Positions 48,187 to 57,984 are shown, numbered from the stretch's first letter. The stretch: DNA of 64,000 nucleotides from Lachnoclostridium sp. (GCA_023665475.1 JAMPEB010000003.1:1-64000), one strand, 5' to 3'. Translations and numbers: made by a program. The notes: generated from the letters alone by a model not told the origin.

Positions 48187-50316
48187 TCAGTCTTCCCTCC
48201 AATAAATCTGAATGACATCCCCTTCATGTAGCTCTTCCATGTATTCTGCCCGTCTGCCGTTTAAGTTTGTGACAATCTCTCTGCCGTCGGACTTGTTTAA
48301 GTCAAAATTGATGTGGTCAAATACATCTACAAATACATAGGACTTCTTACCCGTAAGAACAACCGGCCGGTCGTTTACCATGACGGAAATGCCGGAGCCG
48401 GCATTGTCCGGCATTTGCCCGGTGCCTTGAAGATTCTGCGGATTTTGCGCAATGTTCGCCGCTTGACCCTGTGCGGCGTTTGCCCCTTGATTTTGCTCAG
48501 CCTGCTTTCCCATATTTTCCTCCTCGGGGTCCGCATCCGGCAGATCCTCATAACTAAAGGTACTTCCGTCCATTTTAAAGCTCACCGTAAAATTCTCATA
48601 AACTCTTGTATCCGCTTTTGCCGGAGCGTCGTTTACCCGGATATCCCCTCCCAGAGGCACATCGAGAATCCCTGCTATCTCCTGTACGGTATAATAATTA
48701 TGGATGTTAATGACATCCCCTTCTTTGATATGATAATACTCATTTTCCCGCACACCGTTTACCTCTGCGGTTTTGGGCAGATCGATTTTTTTACCCTCCA
48801 TAAAAATGTGCAGTTGTTCCGAAAATTCCGACAATTTTCCAAGCTCCTGATCCGCCGGTTCTCCTTCCGTAGATGCAGAAACTTTGATAATATCGCCACT
48901 CTGAATCTGGGCATACATATCCGCCACATCCCCGTTTATGGTGATGACGGCGGCTTCTCCCTGAGAGCCTCTTACCATCTTGGATTTTCCGTTGACCGTA
49001 AATGTCAATGCTTTTCCTCTCTTGGGGAACAAATCTTCATTTGGGAAGGATACCTGCATGGCGGCATCCGCCACGGAGAGCCTGCCATTGTCATATAATT
49101 TTAATCTTTCACCGTTAAATACAATAAAGATAAAATTATTGCTCTGCTCATAATAGCTCAGGCAGATGCCCACAGGAGTTACCATCATGGCGTCTTTTTG
49201 GGCATTTTCCTGCTCGAACGCAATATTCTGCATGACTTCCTGACCTCTGATTGCCACACGCTCCTTTGCAATGCCTAGATGCGCTGCCAATTTGTCCGTA
49301 TAGCCCGGAATCATTCCGCCGCCGCCTACCACAAATACGGCGCTCACCGCTTTATCGCCGTTTAACTCTTTAATACAGTCGGATACCATGCGGGTCATGT
49401 TTTCCACCGGCTCCTCCAACAACTTTCTCACATCCGCTGCGGAAATGGTCTGAGGCAGCCCCATAATATCCGTATACTCAATGTTTTCCGCCGTTCCCGC
49501 GCTTCTCTTAATATGTTCCGCGGTTTCAAAATCAACCAGATAACTCTGCACAATCACCTCTGTCAGACTGTCCCCCGCCGTGGGAATCATACCGTACGCC
49601 GTGATAGTGCCTTCCTTGGTAATGGAAATATCACTGGTGCCTGCGCCCACATCCACCAGCGCCATATTCAACATGCGGAAACGCTCGGGAATCGCCACCT
49701 GAATGGCGGCAATAGGCTCCAAAGTCATATTTGCCACATGAAGCCCCGCAAGCTCCACAGCCTTGTACAAACCGTCCACCACATCGTCCGGCAGAAAGGT
49801 CGCAATCAAATCCGCCCCTATGGTTTTCGCTTTGTGTGCCTCCAGATTTCCTATCTGATAGCCGTTCATATAATAACGCATGGGCGTATAACCCACGCAA
49901 TAAAATTTCAGTTCCGTATCGTTGTTTGACTGGAACTCTTCATAAGCTCTTTCTACCCCGAGAGTAGAAAGATTATAAATATCCTCGTCCACAATTTCTT
50001 TTTCCGCTTCAAAGGTTTCTTCCACATAGGTGGTCACGGTGCGCAGCACACGCCCTGCCGCCGCAATGCACACCTCCGTGAGATTCCTGTTTAAATCCTC
50101 TTCTAATTGCTCCTTTACCTCAGAAATGGTCTGTCCGACCTTTACAATATCATGAATCTGTCCGTCCAGCATGGCTCTTGTCTCATGCTCCTTAAAGCGC
50201 TGCGCAAGAACATGGAACTTGTTGCCGTTCAAATAGCCCACCGTTCCCACAATGCTCCTTGTGCCGATATCCAGACCGAATACTAACTGCCCCTGTCCTT
50301 CTCTTATTCCCGCCAT
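48187..50316 (-). CDS. FtsA-like actin-fold ATPase with long C-terminal extension
   Basis: 709 residues, far longer than FtsA (about 420). Residues about 10-390 have actin-fold ATPase motifs: 'LVFGLDIGTRSIVGTVGYLN' (phosphate 1), 'MALVDVGAGTSDISITKEG' (phosphate 2) and 'SAVFVVGGGGMIPGYTDKLA' (adenosine). The rest, about 400-709, holds repeated short domains with 'VNGKSKMVRG', 'INIHNYYTVQEIAGILDVPL' and 'MVNDRPVVLTGKKSYVFVDV', which look like tandem beta-grasp or SLBB-type units separated by a Gln/Ala/Asn-rich linker near 620-650. It is related to division or pilus-assembly ATPases; the role is not established. It overlaps coaE by 13 bases. Confidence 0.85.
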   Translation of the reverse strand: MAGIREGQGQLVFGLDIGTRSIVGTVGYLNGNKFHVLAQRFKEHETRAMLDGQIHDIVKVGQTISEVKEQLEEDLNRNLTEVCIAAAGRVLRTVTTYVEETFEAEKEIVDEDIYNLSTLGVERAYEEFQSNNDTELKFYCVGYTPMRYYMNGYQIGNLEAHKAKTIGADLIATFLPDDVVDGLYKAVELAGLHVANMTLEPIAAIQVAIPERFRMLNMALVDVGAGTSDISITKEGTITAYGMIPTAGDSLTEVIVQSYLVDFETAEHIKRSAGTAENIEYTDIMGLPQTISAADVRKLLEEPVENMTRMVSDCIKELNGDKAVSAVFVVGGGGMIPGYTDKLAAHLGIAKERVAIRGQEVMQNIAFEQENAQKDAMMVTPVGICLSYYEQSNNFIFIVFNGERLKLYDNGRLSVADAAMQVSFPNEDLFPKRGKALTFTVNGKSKMVRGSQGEAAVITINGDVADMYAQIQSGDIIKVSASTEGEPADQELGKLSEFSEQLHIFMEGKKIDLPKTAEVNGVRENEYYHIKEGDVINIHNYYTVQEIAGILDVPLGGDIRVNDAPAKADTRVYENFTVSFKMDGSTFSYEDLPDADPEEENMGKQAEQNQGANAAQGQAANIAQNPQNLQGTGQMPDNAGSGISVMVNDRPVVLTGKKSYVFVDVFDHINFDLNKSDGREIVTNLNGRRAEYMEELHEGDVIQIYWRED

Positions 50317-50909
50317 GTAAAAGCCTCCAATTTCTTATCTATTTGCCTGTAACTGTCCTCAAGGGAGCCGCTGTTATCTATCACAAAGCCGCAATGCTTG
50401 CGAAACTCCTCTTCGGAAAGCTGATTTTCCGTGATACTGTCAAATTTTTCTGCACTGTAGCCTCTTGCGGCAGCCAGACGCTTTGCCCTGATTTCCCTGT
50501 CCACATGGACATACCAGAGTTCGTCCGCCACCTGTGCGTATCCTGCCTCTATCAAAAGAGCCGCCTCCACAAAAAAGAGTTCCGCTTCCCCAAGCTGTTT
50601 CGCCCTTGTGAACTTCTCCGTCAGAAATTCCCTTACCGCAGGATGAATAATGGCATTTACCTGCATGAGTAGCTGTTTGTCCGCAAAAATTTTATCCGCC
50701 ATGACCGCCTTGTCAATTTGTCCGTCACTTTTTATTATCTCGCTTCCGAGGAGGGCTGTCAATTCTTTATAACATTTTGTTCCGGGAAGTTTGACCTCAT
50801 GGGCGACTTCATCCGCCAGATAAACCTCACATTTATAATGTTTCCTGATATACCGCAAAAGCTCGGTCTTTCCGGAACCGACGCCTCCCGTAATGCCGAT
50901 AAAGCGCAT
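50304..50909 (-). CDS. coaE: Dephospho-CoA kinase
   Basis: 201 residues after GGGAGG. It has the P-loop 'IGITGGVGSGKTELLRYI', 'LADEVAHEV' near residue 33, and the lid region 'VDREIRAKRLAAARGYSAEK'. It adds the 3' phosphate to dephospho-CoA, the last step of coenzyme A synthesis, in the cytoplasm. It follows polA after 28 bases and overlaps the ftsA-like gene, so all four genes of this operon are tightly packed. Confidence 0.95.
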   Translation of the reverse strand: MRFIGITGGVGSGKTELLRYIRKHYKCEVYLADEVAHEVKLPGTKCYKELTALLGSEIIKSDGQIDKAVMADKIFADKQLLMQVNAIIHPAVREFLTEKFTRAKQLGEAELFFVEAALLIEAGYAQVADELWYVHVDREIRAKRLAAARGYSAEKFDSITENQLSEEEFRKHCGFVIDNSGSLEDSYRQIDKKLEAFTWRE

Positions 50910-50937
50910 TTATAACCTCCCTGTATTTTCCGACTGT

Positions 50938-53613
50938 TTACTTGGCTTCATACCAGTTTTCCCCGGTGTGCAGATCCACTTCCAAAGTCACCCTTAAGTC
51001 TGCCGCCGTCTTCATATTTTCCTCAAGAATCTTTTGGACCGCCACCTCTTCCTCTTTCCATGTCTCAATCAACAGTTCGTCATGTACCTGTAAAATCAGT
51101 TTTGAGCGGAGATTGTTCTCCTTCAATGCTTTCCAGACCTTAATCATGGCAATTTTGATAATGTCCGCCGCCGTTCCCTGAATGGGAGAATTCATGGCGA
51201 CACGCTCCCCAAAGGAACGCTGCATGAAATTGGAGGAGGACAGCTCCGGCACCGGTCTTCTCCTGCCAAACATGGTAGTCACATATCCGTTTTCCTTTGC
51301 GCCCGAAACAAGTCCGTCCAAAAATTCCTTCACCTTAGGATAAGTGGAAAAATACTGCTCGATATATGCCGCAGCCTCCTTTTTGCTGATACTTAAATCC
51401 TGACTCAGTCCGAAGGAGCTGATACCGTACACAATGCCGAAATTCACCGCCTTGGCGTTGCGCCGCTGTAAATCCGTCACCTCGTCCTGCCGCACATGGA
51501 ATACCTTTGCAGCGGTAATCCTGTGGATATCCTGAGCCGAGTGATAGGCTTCGATCAACTGTTCATCACCCGACATATGGGCAAGCACCCGAAGCTCAAT
51601 CTGGGAATAGTCCGCATCCATGAAAATACAGCCTTCCCTTGGCACAAATACTTTGCGGATTTTCCTGCCGAGTTCCATGCGCATGGGAATATTCTGCAGA
51701 TTAGGCTCCGTGGAGCTGATGCGTCCCGTAGCGGTAATGGTCTGATTAAAATTGGTGTGGATACGGCTGTCTGTGCCGATAAAAACCGCAAGCCCGTCCG
51801 CATAAGTGCTCTTTAGCTTGACCAGTCCCCTATACTCTAAAATATCCTTTACGATGGGATGTCCCTCCGACAGCTTTTCCAACACATCCGCCGCGGTGGA
51901 ATACCCTGTTTTTGTTTTTTTGCCCCCGGGAAGCCCCATTTTTTCAAAAAGGACTTCTCCCAACTGCTTCGGGGAGTTGATATTAAATTCCGCGCCCGCC
52001 TGCTTTTGAATGGATGCTTCCAATTCCAGAATCCGCGAAATCAGCGCATCCCCATAGGCCTTCAGCTCTTCCTTTTTCGCCTCGACTCCCTCTTTTTCCA
52101 TGTCAAAAAGCACAAGGGAAAGGGGCATTTCAATCTCCCTCATCAGATGTTCCATACCGCTTGCCGCCAGCTTGTCCGCAATCACTTTGGAGGCTTTTCT
52201 TGCCACATATGCCCCCCTGCAGAAATATTCCATACATTTGTCCGGATTCTGACGGAAAGCCTCTGTGAGACTCTGTTTTCCAAAAACTTCATTTCTGCCC
52301 GGTATCATCATTTCCAGATGTTCCGCGGCAATGGATTCCATATCATAATCACTTTTTAACGGATTCAAAAGATAAGCGCCTATGAGAATGTCAAAATAAC
52401 GCTCCGGATTTTCCTGTGACAGATAAGCATACTGCTGCTTAATATCAAAGGTAGCGGGCTTTACCCTGCCGGAAAAAGCGCGAAGCCGACTGCCCAGCGC
52501 AGACTCTTCGGAAGCATCCTGCTGATTCTCAAAATAAAATATGGTTTCCTCTTTGCCGTCCTTCTCTGTGGATATGGCGGCTCCCAGTAACCTTGTCCGT
52601 CGTCCTGCCGTTCCCTCCACTGCCAGCAAAATCCCGACTCTGTCCTCCGCCTTGATTTTTGCAAGAAAAGCGTCCAATTCCGCCGGATTCTCTACTTTGC
52701 GAAAAGAAAGGGGTTCCGTTCCGGCTGCCGCCAGAGCTTCCCCCTCTGCGCCGAAACGGGACAGATAATTTTTAAATTCCAACTGTTTGAACAGCGTGTA
52801 AGCCTCTTTGGTATAATACCCCTCCGCTTTCGCAGCCTCATAATCAAGGGAAATCTCACAGTCCGTCTTGATGGTCGCAAGAGCCTTGCTCAAATCCGCC
52901 AACTCCCTATTCTCTTTCAGGGAATCCCTGATACTCTTTTTGGAGATTTCCTCCACATGGGCATAAATATTTTCCAGAGAACCGTATTCCGTCATCAGGG
53001 AAATCGCTGTTTTTTCCCCTATTTTGGGCACGCCGGGAATATTGTCGGAAGCATCCCCCATCAGGGCTTTTAATTCTATAAATTGTGTGGGCGTCACCTG
53101 ATAAGCGGCTTTCACATCCTCCTCGTAATAATCCTCTATCTCCGTATGCCCTTTCTTGGTCTTGGGAATACGGATTTTAATGTGCTTTGTGGCAATTTGC
53201 AAAAGGTCCCTGTCACCGGATACCAAAGACACTTCCATTCCTTCCGCCTCCGCCTTTTTGGCAAGCGTGCCCAGAATGTCGTCCGCTTCCCATCCCGCCT
53301 GTTCCATCATGACAATATGCATGGCGGCAAGCACTTCTTTCATCACGGGAACCTGTTCCCTTAATTCTTCCGGCATGGGCTTTCTGGTTCCTTTATATGC
53401 TTCATACATTTCATGACGGAAAGTGGGGGCATGTACATCAAAGGCAACCGCCAGATAATCCGGTTTTTCCTCTTCCAGAATCTTAAACAGTATATTTAAA
53501 AAACCATAAATGGCATTTGTATGCAGCCCCTTGGTATTGCTCAGTTCGGGAACCCCGTAAAACGCCCTGTTTAAAATACTGTGACCGTCTATCAAAACTA
53601 ATTTTCTGCCCAT
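50938..53613 (-). CDS. polA: DNA polymerase I
   Basis: 891 residues. The N-terminal 5' nuclease (about 1-290) has 'LVLIDGHSILNRAFYGVPEL', 'QAGWEADDILGTLA', 'LVSGDRDLLQI' and 'IPGVPKIGEKTA'. The middle region (about 300-480) has the position of the proofreading nuclease but lacks its DxE metal site ('RVGILLAVEGT'), as in Bacillus. The polymerase domain has motif A 'FMDADYSQIELRVLAHMSGD', motif B 'RRNAKAVNFGIVYGISSFGL' and motif C 'ILQVHDELLIE'. It fills gaps and removes RNA primers during replication and repair. First gene of the operon with coaE. Confidence 0.97.
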   Translation of the reverse strand: MGRKLVLIDGHSILNRAFYGVPELSNTKGLHTNAIYGFLNILFKILEEEKPDYLAVAFDVHAPTFRHEMYEAYKGTRKPMPEELREQVPVMKEVLAAMHIVMMEQAGWEADDILGTLAKKAEAEGMEVSLVSGDRDLLQIATKHIKIRIPKTKKGHTEIEDYYEEDVKAAYQVTPTQFIELKALMGDASDNIPGVPKIGEKTAISLMTEYGSLENIYAHVEEISKKSIRDSLKENRELADLSKALATIKTDCEISLDYEAAKAEGYYTKEAYTLFKQLEFKNYLSRFGAEGEALAAAGTEPLSFRKVENPAELDAFLAKIKAEDRVGILLAVEGTAGRRTRLLGAAISTEKDGKEETIFYFENQQDASEESALGSRLRAFSGRVKPATFDIKQQYAYLSQENPERYFDILIGAYLLNPLKSDYDMESIAAEHLEMMIPGRNEVFGKQSLTEAFRQNPDKCMEYFCRGAYVARKASKVIADKLAASGMEHLMREIEMPLSLVLFDMEKEGVEAKKEELKAYGDALISRILELEASIQKQAGAEFNINSPKQLGEVLFEKMGLPGGKKTKTGYSTAADVLEKLSEGHPIVKDILEYRGLVKLKSTYADGLAVFIGTDSRIHTNFNQTITATGRISSTEPNLQNIPMRMELGRKIRKVFVPREGCIFMDADYSQIELRVLAHMSGDEQLIEAYHSAQDIHRITAAKVFHVRQDEVTDLQRRNAKAVNFGIVYGISSFGLSQDLSISKKEAAAYIEQYFSTYPKVKEFLDGLVSGAKENGYVTTMFGRRRPVPELSSSNFMQRSFGERVAMNSPIQGTAADIIKIAMIKVWKALKENNLRSKLILQVHDELLIETWKEEEVAVQKILEENMKTAADLRVTLEVDLHTGENWYEAK

Positions 53614-53637
53614 ATAATAATAGAATCTCCCTCTTCT

Positions 53638-53988
53638 TTATGCTAAAATCCAGATTACGGTCCCGGCCACCATAAGAACGGCAAATATCTCCAATAAAAA
53701 ACCCAGCCGCAGACAGCCGTTATGAAAGCGTATCTTTCGTCTGGCTTCCCCGAGATGACGGCTTAAGACATCCTGCAAATCGAATACATCCCCCTCTTCC
53801 AGACTCTGCATTCCTTCCATCACCAAAAACTGAATGCTCAATTCCTCTTTACAGGCTTCACAATTCTCCATATGCTTATGAAATTTTTGAAGGGTAAGAA
53901 AATCCATTTTCTTATTGACAAAATCCGGAATTTCCTTCTCAAATTCTTTGCAATTCATGGCTTCCCCATGCCGCACGGCTGTTTTCAT
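53638..53988 (-). CDS. Membrane protein with zf-HC2-like zinc finger
   Basis: 116 residues from 53988 (MKTAVRHGEAMNCKEFEKEI); a shorter start at 53958 (MNCKEFEKE) is possible. Residues near 42-55 carry 'HKHMENCEACKEEL', the His-x3-Cys-x2-Cys zinc site of anti-sigma (zf-HC2) proteins, and one C-terminal hydrophobic helix (about 96-114) anchors it. No sigma factor gene is adjacent, so its partner is unknown. The ribosome site comes from a hairpin-RBS module. It is downstream of the solute-binding lipoprotein gene on the same strand. Confidence 0.75.
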   Translation of the reverse strand: MKTAVRHGEAMNCKEFEKEIPDFVNKKMDFLTLQKFHKHMENCEACKEELSIQFLVMEGMQSLEEGDVFDLQDVLSRHLGEARRKIRFHNGCLRLGFLLEIFAVLMVAGTVIWILA

Positions 53989-53991
53989 TCT

Positions 53992-54034
53992 TCCTCTCAT
54001 TCCGCCGCGCAAGCGGCATTTTAATCAGTGGGAA
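53992..54034 (-). repeat. Hairpin-RBS module, copy 3
   Basis: Minus strand: GTTCCCACTGATTAAAATGC, hairpin GCCGCTTGCGCGGC, then GGAATGAGAGG, directly before the ATG at 53988. Further upstream, before the module, is a GCAGAC GGAA GTCTGC hairpin (near 54077-54092), which follows the stop of the solute-binding protein gene. Confidence 0.85.
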
Positions 54035-54121
54035 CTTTGTTTCTGATTTTCAATCTGATATCCCCCGCATAGCGCAGACTTCCGTCTGCACATCAGTCAT
54101 AAGCATCTTTGCCAAAACCGT

Positions 54122-55444
54122 CTATTCATGCAGTTCACTGCTTTCCCATCCGGCGTCCAATGCGGCATTACAGCTTTCGTCCAGATTGCCGGCACATTCT
54201 TCAGGGGTAATGCTCTTTGCCAGCAGTTCATGGATATTGGGCCAGAATACACTGCGGACAGAGGTATCATTCCCCTGCCAGTTGGGGCTGTTATTCATAA
54301 AATCCACCACATTTGCCGCATTTTGGGTAAATTCATTCAGCATGGTAATCTGATCCTGATATTTTTCGGAAACCTTTCTGCTGGCAGGAATATTTCCGGC
54401 GGACAATTCCAGCCACTTGTCATTTTCGTAAATATATTTGATAAAATCCTTTGCCGCCTGCAGCTTTAATTCATTTCCGTTGTCAAATACCTCAAAGCCC
54501 GTCACAAAAGAAGTCGCTACATTTCCGGGGAAATTTACATAACCGTAATTTTCCATATTATCGTAAAGGGTAAAATTGGCATTGTTAAAAATATGAATGG
54601 CAAGCTGGCTGTTGCTGAATAACTCATTGCAGTCTGAAATTTCCAGATTTTCACAATGAGGCGGATACCATCCCTTGTCTACGCCGGACTGGAGCCATGC
54701 CAGCGCCTTGACAGACTCTTCGCTTTCAAAATCAAAATGACCGGACTCATCAAAAATCGGACTTCCGAAAGCCCGGATATAGGACATGATATGGGTATCT
54801 CCCTGATTATTCTTGCCATACATCATCATGGGATAAGACCGCATCGGAAGCTTTTCCGCAAGAGTGTCCAGAATATCGGTCCACTCTTCCACTGTCCAAT
54901 TCTGTATCATAACCGTATCCGCAACATATTTTTCAAGCCCACAGTCCTTAAAAAGTTCTTTGTTGTAAATCAAAATATTCTGCATGCTCAAATATGGCAT
55001 CATATAGGTTTTCCCGTTTACCATACTCATTGCCCATGACGCATCATCAATATCATTTCGCAGTTCATCCGAAATAATGTCATCCAAGGGAACCACCCTT
55101 CCCGTGTGCAGATAGGAAGCCATGTTAAAATATCCTTCATAGAGAATATCCGGCGCATCTTCCGTATCAAAACTACCTGTAATCGCCGCCACTTCATCCA
55201 CATAGGCAAAGGACTCCACACGAACGGTGACATCTGCGGCTTCATACTGTGTCGCAAACTCATCCCCCGCCTGCTGTAAAAAGACTCCCGAATCCACAAT
55301 TTCGGGATTGCTGACAGAATTCATTACCAGATTCGGAACCTTAACAACCAGCGTGATTTCCTCTTTTTTCTTGCTGCCGCAGCCGGTCAGAAGACTTCCG
55401 CACAATATAAACGCCATCACCGTGGCAATGATTTTTTTCTTCAT
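54122..55444 (-). CDS. Extracellular solute-binding lipoprotein (family 1)
   Basis: 440 residues from 55444; the longer reading MRGC translates the repeat module. The signal peptide has lipobox LLTGCGS (Cys about 22). The body is a family 1 sugar/oligomer-binding type: 'EDAPDILYEGYFNMASYLHT', 'GKTYMMPYLSMQNILIYNKE', 'GSPIFDESGHFDFESEESVK' and 'AAKDFIKYIYENDKWLE'. No permease or ATPase genes are adjacent; the neighbour upstream is a hybrid histidine kinase, so the protein may present ligand to that kinase. Import with distant components is the alternative. Confidence 0.88.
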   Translation of the reverse strand: MKKKIIATVMAFILCGSLLTGCGSKKKEEITLVVKVPNLVMNSVSNPEIVDSGVFLQQAGDEFATQYEAADVTVRVESFAYVDEVAAITGSFDTEDAPDILYEGYFNMASYLHTGRVVPLDDIISDELRNDIDDASWAMSMVNGKTYMMPYLSMQNILIYNKELFKDCGLEKYVADTVMIQNWTVEEWTDILDTLAEKLPMRSYPMMMYGKNNQGDTHIMSYIRAFGSPIFDESGHFDFESEESVKALAWLQSGVDKGWYPPHCENLEISDCNELFSNSQLAIHIFNNANFTLYDNMENYGYVNFPGNVATSFVTGFEVFDNGNELKLQAAKDFIKYIYENDKWLELSAGNIPASRKVSEKYQDQITMLNEFTQNAANVVDFMNNSPNWQGNDTSVRSVFWPNIHELLAKSITPEECAGNLDESCNAALDAGWESSELHE

Positions 55445-55447
55445 ACA

Positions 55448-55488
55448 TCCTCTCATTCCGCCGCATAAGCGGCATTTTAATCAGTGAG
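55448..55488 (-). repeat. Hairpin-RBS module, copy 4
   Basis: Minus strand: GCTCACTGATTAAAATGC, hairpin GCCGCTTATGCGGC, then GGAATGAGAGG, before the ATG at 55444. The loop is TTAT in place of TTGCG while the stem is kept. It sits in the 50-base gap after the hybrid kinase. Confidence 0.85.
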
Positions 55489-55494
55489 CATATC

Positions 55495-57675
55495 CTACTT
55501 TTCGCTCTTTCTTAATTTTTTTAACAAAACCTCCACATCAATGGGTTTGGTCAGAAAGTCGTCCATTCCGCTGGACAACGCCTGTTCCCTGTCCTCCTGA
55601 AACATATTTGCCGTGCAGGCATAAATAATAACCGATCCGGCATCCGCCCTGTCAAGCTTTCTGATGCGTTCGGCCGCGGTACATCCATCCATAACCGGCA
55701 TCTGCATATCCATCAGTATAATATTAAATTCTCCGATTTCGGATTGTGAAAAGGCATCCAGCGCTTCCTGTCCATTCTGCGCCAGCGCCGTTTCAAAACC
55801 GTTCATTTTCAGTATTTCCAGCAGAACCTCCGCATTGAGTTCCACATCTTCCGCCACAAGAATTTTGATAGGTCTGCCGTCCGCCCTACATGCGGCTTTG
55901 GAAACATTTCCCGTTTCATCCGTCTCCCACTGTCTTTGCAGTTCTTCGGGAATATCCTTCACGATTCGGGAAGGAATGGTAACGGTAAACTTACTTCCGA
56001 CGCCAACCTTACTCTCCACCGTGATATCTCCGCCCATGGCATTGGCAAGAAGCTTGCTGATTGCCATGCCAAGCCCGGTTCCCTTGATGCCGTTGGTATT
56101 CCTGTTTCTTTCCTGACTGAAGGAATCAAATATTTTGTCAATATATTCCTCGGATATACCGATTCCGGCGTCCTCACAGCAGTAAGCGGTAATGACATGC
56201 ATATCGTCCGTCTTTTTCTGTGTGACGGACAGGCGAATCCATTTGCCCTCCGGCGTAAACTTAGCCGCATTACCCACGATATTCATTAAAATCTGCTTCG
56301 TGCGGGTGATATCGCCTTCGATATACGGTTCTATGATATCTTTTTCTACAATGAACTCCACACCCCGGTTCTTAATGTTATCCGTCTGCATTGCCGCCAC
56401 TTCGTCAACCAGTGCGGAAAGCAGTATCGGTTCCTCCATAATATCTACTTTTCCCGCCTGAAGCTTTGACATATCCAGAATATCATTCACCAAGGACAAC
56501 AGATAATTTGCCGTGCTGTGGGACTTTTGCAGCCATTCCTTAATCTGCGGCTTCTGGTCTTCGTCATCAATATTTGCCATAATCAGATGATTCATGCCAA
56601 TCAGACCGTTTAACGGCGTCCGTATCTCATGGCTCATATTAGAAAGAAATTCTTTCTGGGAACGAGCCGCTTCCGTTGTGCGCACGGTTTTTATCTGCAG
56701 CCTCATGATAACCAGCAGCATAAGGATAACCGTAACCATAGCCACTATCGCCATTGTCAGACTGAGAGACACAAAGGTTCTTGTCTGTTCCTCAAAGACT
56801 TCTTCATTGATTGACATAATAAAATATAAGTCAAAATGATCTTCAAAGGGTATGAAATAATAAAGTTCCTGACCTTTCTCCCCGGCATGGGAGTGATAAA
56901 AGCCAAAAGTTTCCCGATTTTTAAGCTTCTCCTTCACCTCTTCGTTCGTCAGGTCGGAGCTTTCGGCATCTGTCAAATGGTCGTATAGATTATTCTGCTT
57001 ATTTAAATATATTTCTTTGTTGATATTGACAATATAATTCCCGTTCATGTCCACAAGGGCGCTGTGTCCGCGGGCTTTGCCATCTTTGATAAAACTGTCA
57101 ATCACCATTTTATCCTGAATGGAAGAAATGTCGCTGATTCCGATTAAAGCAAACATTTTTTTGCCTTCTATGCTGTAATCTTTCAGCCGGACGCCATACA
57201 AAATGCTCTCCTTTGCCAGCCATCCGCCTTCTGTCTTATCGTCAAACCGAACGACTATCTTATCTTCATTGCCCCGGAAATATGGCAGAAAGTCCAGATT
57301 CCTGTTTACAATATCATTCCCGGGTGTATAAACGACATACTTATCCGTATAAACAGTACCGTCCTCCGCAACCAGATAAATATGGGTAAAATCGCTGGAA
57401 GCACGCTCCAAATTCATTCTTGTCTCTACATCTTCAAGGGTCTTGCATTCAAAGCTGATAAACCGTTCCTGTATCTCATAAAGATCCTTCCAGCAGATTT
57501 CAATATATGTTTGAATCGTCGCCTTATCATGCTCTGCGATTTCACTAATAGAATTTATGATGTTCCTTGAAATAGTTTGATTCATCTGCCTGATATAAAC
57601 AAATGCCGCCAGACAGAGAATCATAGATGCAGAAACAATGATCAGCAGATAAAATAATCCATGTTTCTTTTTCAC
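55495..57675 (-). CDS. Hybrid sensor histidine kinase with receiver domain
   Basis: 726 residues with a GTG start (57675), GAGGT 8 bases upstream. A membrane helix near 7-27, a large extracytoplasmic Cache-like sensor to about 300, and a second helix (about 303-326) come first. Then HisKA 'KEFLSNMSHEIRTPLNGLIG', ATPase boxes 'ILMNIVGNAAKFTPEG', 'CCEDAGIGISEEYIDKIFDS' and 'GIKGTGLGMAISK', and a C-terminal receiver (about 605-722) with phospho-acceptor Asp in 'FNIILMDMQMPVMDGCTAAE'. No Hpt or output domain is present, so phosphate must pass to a protein encoded elsewhere. It heads the operon with the solute-binding lipoprotein. Confidence 0.93.
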   Translation of the reverse strand: MKKKHGLFYLLIIVSASMILCLAAFVYIRQMNQTISRNIINSISEIAEHDKATIQTYIEICWKDLYEIQERFISFECKTLEDVETRMNLERASSDFTHIYLVAEDGTVYTDKYVVYTPGNDIVNRNLDFLPYFRGNEDKIVVRFDDKTEGGWLAKESILYGVRLKDYSIEGKKMFALIGISDISSIQDKMVIDSFIKDGKARGHSALVDMNGNYIVNINKEIYLNKQNNLYDHLTDAESSDLTNEEVKEKLKNRETFGFYHSHAGEKGQELYYFIPFEDHFDLYFIMSINEEVFEEQTRTFVSLSLTMAIVAMVTVILMLLVIMRLQIKTVRTTEAARSQKEFLSNMSHEIRTPLNGLIGMNHLIMANIDDEDQKPQIKEWLQKSHSTANYLLSLVNDILDMSKLQAGKVDIMEEPILLSALVDEVAAMQTDNIKNRGVEFIVEKDIIEPYIEGDITRTKQILMNIVGNAAKFTPEGKWIRLSVTQKKTDDMHVITAYCCEDAGIGISEEYIDKIFDSFSQERNRNTNGIKGTGLGMAISKLLANAMGGDITVESKVGVGSKFTVTIPSRIVKDIPEELQRQWETDETGNVSKAACRADGRPIKILVAEDVELNAEVLLEILKMNGFETALAQNGQEALDAFSQSEIGEFNIILMDMQMPVMDGCTAAERIRKLDRADAGSVIIYACTANMFQEDREQALSSGMDDFLTKPIDVEVLLKKLRKSEK

Positions 57676-57828
57676 TTTTAGTACCTCATACTACATTTAC
57701 TTAATCTTCTAGCATTTTTCACCATGATATGCTATTTATATCATAAATCTTTTTGCCCTAAAAGTCCACCTGATTTTTTTGTTTCTAAAAAAAGTCTAAA
57801 GAAATCATTTATAATTTTTTTGGAATTT

Positions 57829-57843
57829 GGACAAATCTTGTCC
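57829..57843. promoter_or_regulatory. Perfect 6-3-6 dyad upstream of the hybrid kinase gene
   Basis: GGACAA ATC TTGTCC, about 155 bases before the GTG start, in AT-rich sequence that probably holds the kinase promoter (no confident -35/-10 pair was fixed). It could be an operator. Apart from this and the inverted repeat at 57985, I see nothing in the 436-base gap 57676-58111. Confidence 0.4.
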
Positions 57844-57984
57844 ACATTTATCCTGTACAATGAGCTTAACACTAAAGAAGCTGTTGGGTCATTGAATCTT
57901 CAATCCCCTGTCAGCTTCGCCTAATAACTATCCTGTATTTACAGGTTGTATATAGGAATGCTCCAATACACAAGCATGGGTTTT

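Noticed and set aside
48313..49098. A 261-codon plus-strand frame opposite the ftsA-like gene.
   Set aside because: Antisense to a well-supported gene, no domain, no ribosome site.
50938..53613. Missing proofreading motif in DNA polymerase I as a novelty.
   Set aside because: Loss of the 3'-5' exonuclease site is well known for PolA of Bacillus and many Firmicutes.
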